Source: WHSW01 sp963781265 | Lineage (GTDB): Bacteria; Actinomycetota; Thermoleophilia; Solirubrobacterales; 70-9 | Reading direction: 5' to 3' | DNA length: 64,000 nucleotides | Assembly (NCBI GenBank): GCA_963781265.1 | Contig: CAWAFH010000012.1 | Coordinates: forward strand, 186,001-250,000 | Part shown: positions 59,045-64,000 of the stretch, one piece after another | Numbering within the stretch: the first letter of the stretch is position 1 | Layout: each line of letters opens with the position of its first letter | Position numbers and translations under genes: made by a program | Notes under the pieces: model-generated | Seen by the model: only the letters and a program-made list of their open reading frames with translations | The model's database searches: none | Told to the model about the DNA's origin: nothing

Positions 59045-59953
59045 CTATGCGCGCGGGAGCTTCTGCTTCAACTCCAGCACGGGCGCGAACAGATCGCCGA
59101 GCCGCTCGACCCGCTCGAGGACCTGCGGCGCCTCGAAGCGCACCGACCCGGGGTCACCGTCGTCGGCGAGCTCCTCCACCTCGTCCCAGGCCAGCGGGAC
59201 CGACGCCCAGGGCCGCTCGCGGCAGCGCAGCGAGTAGACCGCCACGGTCGTCTTCGAGTAGTCGTTCTGGCTCCAGTCGACCAGCACCTTGCCCTTGCGC
59301 AGCTTGCGGTCCTGCTTGGAGACGACCAGCTCGGGCTCGGCGCGCTCGAGCGCCTGGGCGACGGCGCGCGCGTAGGACTTCGTCGCCTCGTAGGTGACGG
59401 CCGTGTTGAGCGGCACGTAGACCTGGATCCCCTTCGAGCCCGAATGCTTCGGGAAGCACTGCAGGTCGAGCTCCGCGAAGAGCTTGCGCAGCCGCAGCGC
59501 CACCTGGGCGCACTCGACCGCCGTCGCCGGCTCGCCGGGGTCGAGGTCGAAGGCGAGCACCGTCGGGCGCTCCGGCTTGCGCGCGAGCGACAACGACGGG
59601 TGCAACTCGAGCGCCGCCAGCTGCGCGAGCCAGACCAGCGTCGGCCGGTCGTCGCAGACGATGAACTCGAGCGTGCCGACCGAGCCCATCTCGATCGGCG
59701 CCGTCTTCACCCAGTCGGGGGTGTGCTTGGGGGCGCGCTTCTCGAAGAAGCGCTGGCCCTCGACCCCGTCGGGAAACCGCACCCTGGTCAGCGGGCGGCC
59801 GCGCAGGTGGGGGAGGATCGTCTCGGCGATCCGCGCGTAGTAGTCGATCGCCTCGCCCTTGGTGAAGGCCGGGCGGCTGCCGCCGCGGCCTCCGCGGCGC
59901 GCCGGCCAGAGGACCTTGTCGAGGTTCGTGAGCGCGAGCTCGCGCCCGTCGAC
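59045..59953 (-). CDS. ligD: LigD-type polymerase/primase domain protein
   Basis: The protein, about 302 residues, is a stand-alone LigD polymerase (AEP primase) domain: FPDGVEGQRFFEKRAPKHTP, FDLDPGEPATAVECAQVALR with the catalytic DxD, KHSGSKGIQVYVPLNT and KGKVLVDWSQND. It extends or fills DNA ends during Ku-dependent end joining. Coding sequence with the family start (VDGRELALTNLDKVLWPARR) runs back to the Ku stop at 59956, but this frame has no ATG, GTG or TTG before GTG 59782, which would cut about 57 conserved residues. Codon 59951-59953 is GTC, one base from GTG. The start is therefore uncertain. Confidence 0.85.
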   Translation of the reverse strand, partial: VDGRELALTNLDKVLWPARRGGRGGSRPAFTKGEAIDYYARIAETILPHLRGRPLTRVRFPDGVEGQRFFEKRAPKHTPDWVKTAPIEMGSVGTLEFIVCDDRPTLVWLAQLAALELHPSLSLARKPERPTVLAFDLDPGEPATAVECAQVALRLRKLFAELDLQCFPKHSGSKGIQVYVPLNTAVTYEATKSYARAVAQALERAEPELVVSKQDRKLRKGKVLVDWSQNDYSKTTVAVYSLRCRERPWASVPLAWDEVEELADDGDPGSVRFEAPQVLERVERLGDLFAPVLELKQKLPRA

Positions 59954-59955
59954 CT

Positions 59956-60882
59956 CTACTTGGCGGCCTTTGCCTTGCTTCGCGATCGCGAGGGGCTCTT
60001 CGGCTTCGGCTTCGACTTCGGCGAGGCGGACTTCGGCGAGGCGGAAGAGGATTTGGACGAGGGCCGCTTCGCGGTCGGCTTCGGCGCCGCGGACTCCTCG
60101 GCCTTGACGGCCGCCAGGCTCTCCTCGAGCGCGGCCATGAGGTCCGGCGCCTTGGTCGGCTTCGGCGCCTCGACATCGGAGCTGACGAGGGCCTCGCCGT
60201 TGGCCTTGCGCTCGATCAGCGCCAGCAGCTCCTCGCGATACTCGTCGCGGTACTGGCCGGCGTCGAAGTCGGACGTGAGGGAGTCGATCAGCGCCTTCGC
60301 CATGTCGAGCTCCTTCTTCTTGGGCGCCTCGACCTCCTCGCCGAGCACCTCGGAGAGCTCGCCCGGCGAGACCACCTCGTCGGCGAAGCGCATCGTCGCC
60401 ATGGTCATCATCCCGTCCATCGGGCGCAGCGCCGCGAGGCTCTCGCGGTTGCGCAGCACGAAGCGAGCGATCGCGACCTTGTGCGACGACTCCATCGCCT
60501 CGACCAGCAGCGCGTACGCGCGCTCGGCGCCCTTGTCCGGGCCGAGGTAGTACGGGTGGTCGAAGTAGATCGGGTCGATGTCGTCGAGGTCGACGAAGTC
60601 CTGAATCTCGATCGCCCGGGTCTTCTTCGGGTCGAGCTCCTCGAGCTCGTCCTTGGTGATCACCACGTACTGCTCCGGGGCGATCTCGTAGCCCTTGACG
60701 ATGTCGTTGTAGTCGACCTCCTTGCCGTCGGCCTCGGCGACCCGCTTGTGACGGATCCTCGAGCCGTCCGACTCGCGCAGCTCGCGGAAGCTGACCGACT
60801 TCTTCGAGACGGCCGAGTAGAGCTTCACGGGGACGTTCAGAAGCCCGAATGAGATCGATCCTGACCAGATAGCGCGGGGCAT
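59956..60882 (-). CDS. ku: Ku end-binding protein
   Basis: The 308-residue protein has the bacterial Ku core (1 to about 250: MPRAIWSGSISFGLLNVPVK, YIYFDHPYYL-type DPIYFDHPYYLGPDKGAERA, LVEAMESSHKVAIARFVLRN) and a long basic C-terminal tail (about 255-308) with repeated SASPKSASPKSKPKPKSP. Ku binds DNA ends and recruits LigD. Such Lys/Pro/Ser tails are known to bind DNA and modulate threading. It lies between the ligase and polymerase genes, all on the minus strand. A leader of about 85 bp separates it from the ligase gene. Confidence 0.94.
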   Translation of the reverse strand: MPRAIWSGSISFGLLNVPVKLYSAVSKKSVSFRELRESDGSRIRHKRVAEADGKEVDYNDIVKGYEIAPEQYVVITKDELEELDPKKTRAIEIQDFVDLDDIDPIYFDHPYYLGPDKGAERAYALLVEAMESSHKVAIARFVLRNRESLAALRPMDGMMTMATMRFADEVVSPGELSEVLGEEVEAPKKKELDMAKALIDSLTSDFDAGQYRDEYREELLALIERKANGEALVSSDVEAPKPTKAPDLMAALEESLAAVKAEESAAPKPTAKRPSSKSSSASPKSASPKSKPKPKSPSRSRSKAKAAK

Positions 60883-60934
60883 GGGGTATCTAGTACCTCA
60901 GACTACCCGCGGCCTCCTTTCTAATCGCTCCGCC

Positions 60935-60961
60935 GAAAGAAATCATTCGCGGCCCCCGCGA
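60935..60961 (-). terminator. Possible terminator between ligase and ku genes
   Basis: TCGCGG/CCGCGA pair around CCC (60947-60961); on the minus strand the stem is followed by ATGATTTCTTTC. It lies directly after the ligase stop, so ku may depend on read-through or its own promoter. Confidence 0.35.
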
Positions 60962-60967
60962 GCCTCG

Positions 60968-62005
60968 TCACGACTCCCGGACCACTTCGCGCGGGTCCTT
61001 GTCGTCGCGCAGCCCCTTGAACGCCGATTGGCGCAGGGTGCCCTCCCGGGTCCACTCGGTGAACTCGACCTCGCAGACGAGCTCCGGCTCGACCCAGACC
61101 GGGCCCGCGCCGCGGTCGCGGGCGCGCTGCGCGTACTTGACCCGCGGGTCCTCGCCGAGCTCGAACGGTGAATCGTCGCGCCGCAGCGGCTCGAGCGCCT
61201 CGGTCAGTCGCGCCAGCGTCTCCTGCGTGAACCCGGTCCCGACCCCGCCGGCGTACACGAGCCGTTGCGGGCGCCCGAGCCGCTCGGCCTCCTCGGGGGT
61301 GGCGTCCCAGTGGCCCACGAGCAGCGAGCCCACCCGGCCGCCGCGCGAGCCCTCGCCGGGCATCCAGCCGCCGATCACCAGCTCCTGGCCGCGCCGGTAG
61401 CGGACCTTGAGCCACTCGCGGCTGCGCTTGCCGGGCCGGTAGGGGCTGCCGAGCCGCTTCGCGACCACGCCCTCGAGCCCGCGCTCGCGGATCGCGGCCC
61501 AGAGCCGCTCGCCCTCGCCGACGTGGTGGGCGGGCGCCTGCCAGTTCGGACCGTCGAAGTCGAGCCCGGCGAGCGCCGCGCGGCGCTCCTCGTACGGCGC
61601 CGCGATCAGCGAGCGCCCGTCGAGCCAGAGCAGGTCGAAGGCGACGTAGGTCGCCGGCGTCTCGGCGGCGCGCAGCCGGATCGTGGTCTCGTTCGACAGC
61701 CCCATGCGCCGTTGCAGGAGCTGGAAGCTCGGCCGCCCGGACTCGTCGAAGGCGACGAGCTCGCCGTCGAGGATCGCCTCGCGCCCGCCGAGCGCCTCGA
61801 CGAGCGCCGTCAGCTCGGGGTAGCGGGGCGTGTGGTCGGCGCCGCGGCGGGCGGCGATCCGCAGGCCGTCGGCCGAGATGTAGGCGAGCGCCCGGATCCC
61901 GTCCCATTTGATCTCGAAGGCCCAGCCGTCGTCGCCGGGCAGCCGCGGCGCCGCCGTCGCCAGCATCGGCTCGAGGTTTCGCGGCATCGGCGCGCGTTCG
62001 CCCAC
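60968..62005 (-). CDS. ligD: ATP-dependent DNA ligase, LigD ligase-domain type
   Basis: The 345-residue ligase has motif I EIKWDGIRA with Lys33, IAARRGADHTPRYPE (motif Ia/RxGxD), ILDGELVAFD (motif III), LEGVVAKRLGSPYRPGKRSR (motif IV) and EWLKVRYRRGQELVIGGW (motif V), then an OB domain. It seals ends in Ku-dependent repair. The ligase and polymerase modules, fused in mycobacterial LigD, are separate genes here, with Ku between. GTG 62005; ATG 61987 is an alternative. GATTATC near 62012-62018 may serve as -10 for this gene and, in the other direction, for FetA. Confidence 0.92.
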   Translation of the reverse strand: MGERAPMPRNLEPMLATAAPRLPGDDGWAFEIKWDGIRALAYISADGLRIAARRGADHTPRYPELTALVEALGGREAILDGELVAFDESGRPSFQLLQRRMGLSNETTIRLRAAETPATYVAFDLLWLDGRSLIAAPYEERRAALAGLDFDGPNWQAPAHHVGEGERLWAAIRERGLEGVVAKRLGSPYRPGKRSREWLKVRYRRGQELVIGGWMPGEGSRGGRVGSLLVGHWDATPEEAERLGRPQRLVYAGGVGTGFTQETLARLTEALEPLRRDDSPFELGEDPRVKYAQRARDRGAGPVWVEPELVCEVEFTEWTREGTLRQSAFKGLRDDKDPREVVRES

Positions 62006-62011
62006 GGCTCG

Positions 62012-62018
62012 ATAATCG
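62012..62018. promoter_or_regulatory. Shared -10-like GATAATC between ligase and ABC genes
   Basis: GATAATC on the plus strand and its complement GATTATC on the minus strand lie about 5-6 nt from the GTG starts of both divergent genes (62023 plus, 62005 minus). Opposed leaderless promoters may overlap here. Confidence 0.35.
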
Positions 62019-62022
62019 CAAG

Positions 62023-62706
62023 GTGCAGTCCGCCGAGGCAGTGTTCGAGCTCGACCGGGTCAGCCTCTCGCGGGCGGGTGAGCCGGTGCTGCGGGGGCTG
62101 AGCGCGACGATCCCCGGGGGCGCGACCTGCATCGCCGGCCCGTCGGGCTCGGGCAAGTCGACCCTCCTGCGCCTGCTCGACCGGCTCTCCGATCCCGAGG
62201 AGGGGGTCGTCCGCTACCGCGGGAGCGACGTCCGCGGGCGCGACCCGCTCGAGCTGCGTCGCGAGGTGATGCTCGTCCCCCAGTTGCCGGCGCTCCTCGG
62301 CGGCACCGTCGCCGACAACCTCCGCTTCGCCGCCGGGCTGGCCGGCCGCGAGCCCGAGCTCGAGCGCCTGCTGGGGCTCGCCGGGCTCGACCGCTCGTTC
62401 GCCGATCGCGACGCGGCGAAGCTCTCCGTCGGCGAGCAGCAGCGGGCGATGCTCGCCCGGGCGCTGGCGCTCGAGCCGCGGGTGCTGCTCCTCGACGAGC
62501 CGACCTCGGCCCTCGACCCGGAGACCACCGGTGCGATCGAGGAGACGCTCGCCGAGTTGCGCGAGCGGGTCGATGTCGACCTGGTCTGGGTCACCCACGA
62601 CCTCGGTCAGGCGCGTCGCGTCTCGCGGTGGCTGATCCGGATCGAGTCCGGTCGCGCGGTCGGCTCCGGGCCGACCGCCGAGTTGCTCGGAGCCGGCTCG
62701 CGATGA
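62023..62706 (+). CDS. fetA: ABC exporter ATPase, FetA/YbbL type
   Basis: The 227-residue ATPase has Walker A GPSGSGKSTLLRLL (about 38-51), signature LSVGEQQRAMLARAL and Walker B VLLLDEPTSALDP. With the UPF0014 membrane protein encoded next it forms the FetAB pair, linked in E. coli to iron efflux and oxidative stress resistance. The signature reads LSVGE rather than LSGGE, as in several FetA proteins. The stop overlaps the next ATG (ATGA). Confidence 0.88.
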   Translation: MQSAEAVFELDRVSLSRAGEPVLRGLSATIPGGATCIAGPSGSGKSTLLRLLDRLSDPEEGVVRYRGSDVRGRDPLELRREVMLVPQLPALLGGTVADNLRFAAGLAGREPELERLLGLAGLDRSFADRDAAKLSVGEQQRAMLARALALEPRVLLLDEPTSALDPETTGAIEETLAELRERVDVDLVWVTHDLGQARRVSRWLIRIESGRAVGSGPTAELLGAGSR

Positions 62707-63479
62707 CGGTCGGCATCAACGTCACGCTCGAGGAGGTCGCCGCCAGCCTGGTCCTGGTCGCGATCGCGATCGGCGTCTCGGTCTGGCGACGGACCGGGCT
62801 GGAGAACGAGATCGCGGTCGCCGTCGTGCGCTCGGCGATCCAGCTCACCGCGGTCGGCTACGTGATCCAGGCGATCTTCGACGAGGACACGCTGCTGCTG
62901 GTCGTGGCCCTGATCGCGGTCATGGTCGTGTTCGGCGCGTTCACGGCGCGGCGGCGCGCGCGACGGGTGCCCGGCGCGTTCTGGCCGCTGCTGATCGCCC
63001 TGGCCGTCGCCGGCGGCGCGACGCTCGGCCTCGTCGTCGCGCTCGGGGTGTTCGAGCCGACGCCCCGGTACCTGGTCCCGGTCGGGGGGATGGTGATCGG
63101 CAACTCGATGACCGCGGCCGCGGTGGCGCTCAACCGGCTCGGCGACGAGATGACCGACCGTGCCCGCGAGATCGAGGCGACGCTGGCGCTCGGCGCCACG
63201 GCCACCGTCGCCGCGACCCCGAGCCTGAGGCGCAGCCTCCGCTCCGGGACGATCGCGCTGATCGACTCGACCAAGACGACCGGGCTGATCTTCTTCCCGG
63301 GGACGATGGTCGGGATGCTGCTCGCCGGCGCGGAGCCGACCGACGCCGTCCGGCTCCAGCTCATCCTGCTCTGGGTCCTGCTCGGCAGCGTTGCGCTCTC
63401 GGCGTTGATCGCGACGACGCTCGCCTATCGCAACTTCTTCACCCCGGCCCAGCAGCTGCGCGAACCGCCGGAGCCGTAG
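62703..63479 (+). CDS. fetB: ABC exporter permease, FetB/UPF0014 (YbbM)
   Basis: The 258-residue membrane protein has about seven hydrophobic segments. UPF0014 motifs are evident: AVVRSAIQLTAVGYVIQAIF, GGMVIGNSMTAAAVALNRLG, and IDSTKTTGLIFFPGTMVGML. It is the permease partner of FetA, probably exporting a metal such as iron. The start overlaps the FetA stop. The convergent HNH gene ends three bases after its stop. Confidence 0.92.
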   Translation: MTVGINVTLEEVAASLVLVAIAIGVSVWRRTGLENEIAVAVVRSAIQLTAVGYVIQAIFDEDTLLLVVALIAVMVVFGAFTARRRARRVPGAFWPLLIALAVAGGATLGLVVALGVFEPTPRYLVPVGGMVIGNSMTAAAVALNRLGDEMTDRAREIEATLALGATATVAATPSLRRSLRSGTIALIDSTKTTGLIFFPGTMVGMLLAGAEPTDAVRLQLILLWVLLGSVALSALIATTLAYRNFFTPAQQLREPPEP

Positions 63480-63482
63480 CGG

Positions 63483-64000
63483 TCAGGCCGAGCCCACGGC
63501 GGCGAGGACGGCGTCCGAGCACGAGCGCAGATCCATCGGCTCGCCGCCGCCGGTGAGCAGGGGACCCGCGCGCGGTTGCGGGCGCTCGTGGCGAAGGACG
63601 GCTGCCGGGCGTGGACAGGAGGCGAGCTCGACCCCATCCGGCCTGGTGAATCGGAGCCGGCGGGCGGCCGTGGACCTCGAGATCGAGAAGCCGCCCTCGT
63701 GGACCAGCCGGTGGTGATGGCGACAGAGCAGGACGAGGTTGTCGAGGCTGGTCTCGCCGCCCTGCGCCCAGTGGACGAGGTGGTGCGCGTCCACGAATCG
63801 GTGGCGCTCGCAGCCGGGGAACTGGCAGCGGCCGTCGCGCACCGCGAGCGCCCGGCGGATCGCGGGCGGGATCGAGCGGGTGCGGCGGCCGACGTCAACC
63901 GTCCGCCCGGCCTGTTCGAGCGCTGTGACCAGCGAGCAGTCGCAGGCGAGGCGACGGGCGGTCTCGGCCGCGATCCCGGGGCCGTCGGCGACCGAGCAGG
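63483..64000 (-). CDS. HNH endonuclease (DUF222-type), 5' end outside window
   Basis: The visible 172 residues are the C-terminal part of a DUF222/13E12-type protein: CDCSLVTALEQAGRTVDVGR, RTRSIPPAIRRALAVRDGRC, then the HNH domain CQFPGCERHRFVDAHHLVHW and GGETSLDNLVLLCRHHHRLV with the catalytic His and zinc-binding Cys. A tail of about 60 residues follows. Such genes are present in many copies in actinobacteria and are often linked to mobile DNA; their role is not settled. The frame stays open to the window edge. Confidence 0.9.
   Translation of the reverse strand, partial: CSVADGPGIAAETARRLACDCSLVTALEQAGRTVDVGRRTRSIPPAIRRALAVRDGRCQFPGCERHRFVDAHHLVHWAQGGETSLDNLVLLCRHHHRLVHEGGFSISRSTAARRLRFTRPDGVELASCPRPAAVLRHERPQPRAGPLLTGGGEPMDLRSCSDAVLAAVGSA

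Noticed and set aside
63483..64000. HNH protein as part of an active mobile intron or restriction system
   Set aside because: It matches the common actinobacterial DUF222/HNH family; no methylase, recombinase or intron structure is adjacent within the window.

Overview
Organism. The window is very GC-rich and gene-dense, with short intergenic gaps and many ATGA or GTGA start/stop overlaps. The gene complement is actinobacterial: mraZ-led division/cell-wall cluster without ftsA, meso-DAP-type MurE, Ku/LigD end joining, DUF222/HNH endonuclease, Tad-pilus genes, an NAD-type Gnd. Protein style (Ala/Arg/Glu-rich, families of small secreted proteins with AMVGSAVAG signal peptides) fits Thermoleophilia (Solirubrobacterales-like). 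That placement is inference from content; no rRNA gene is present to confirm it. A recurring TANNNT hexamer 6-9 nt before start codons suggests many leaderless mRNAs. Layout. 1-3.7 kb: the end of an ECF vitamin transporter operon (T component tail, double-ATPase, and an S component fused to an extracellular alpha/alpha-barrel). 3.8-12.5 kb: nitroreductase, GlpD, a degenerate Rho paralogue, an unknown protein, a Na+/H+ antiporter, a GNAT protein, then DUF192 / response regulator / sensorless histidine kinase / CpaB-like protein. 12.5-17.5 kb: frameshifted lipoprotein, macro-domain protein, divergent TSUP exporter and DUF4396 protein around an ATACCC-N5-GGGTAT palindrome, then tadA-tadB-tadC. 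17.5-29.2 kb: a central sugar-phosphate cluster (ROK kinase, zwf, gnd, a broken pgl, rpiA, tkt, tal, frameshifted arginase-like gene, pgi, HAD phosphatase). 29.2-31.8 kb: ettA and an unknown membrane protein. 32.0-49.0 kb: the dcw cluster mraZ-rsmH-ftsL-ftsI-murE-murF-mraY-[two reverse genes]-murD-ftsW-murG-murC-murB-ftsQ-ftsZ, with MraZ boxes, a 17-bp leader hairpin before mraZ, and its own repeat/promoter region before ftsZ. 49.0-56.3 kb: glycine cleavage genes gcvT-gcvH and gcvPA-gcvPB split by a block of secreted-protein and lipoprotein genes, including one heavily frameshifted copy. 56.3-64 kb: GNAT-like fragment protein, MocR regulator, methyltransferase, ligD-polymerase, ku, ATP-dependent ligase, FetAB-type exporter, and a truncated HNH endonuclease. 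How it fits together. Glucokinase, Zwf, Gnd, RpiA, Tkt, Tal and Pgi give a complete oxidative plus non-oxidative pentose phosphate route in one place, apart from the damaged lactonase. The dcw block covers nearly all cytoplasmic peptidoglycan precursor steps plus divisome proteins. The gcv block supplies T, H and the two-subunit P protein (L protein elsewhere). Several reading frames are broken by single-base shifts, some in G/C homopolymers; read-level checking is needed to separate true pseudogenes from sequence errors. No CRISPR array, rRNA, tRNA, insertion sequence or prophage was recognised.
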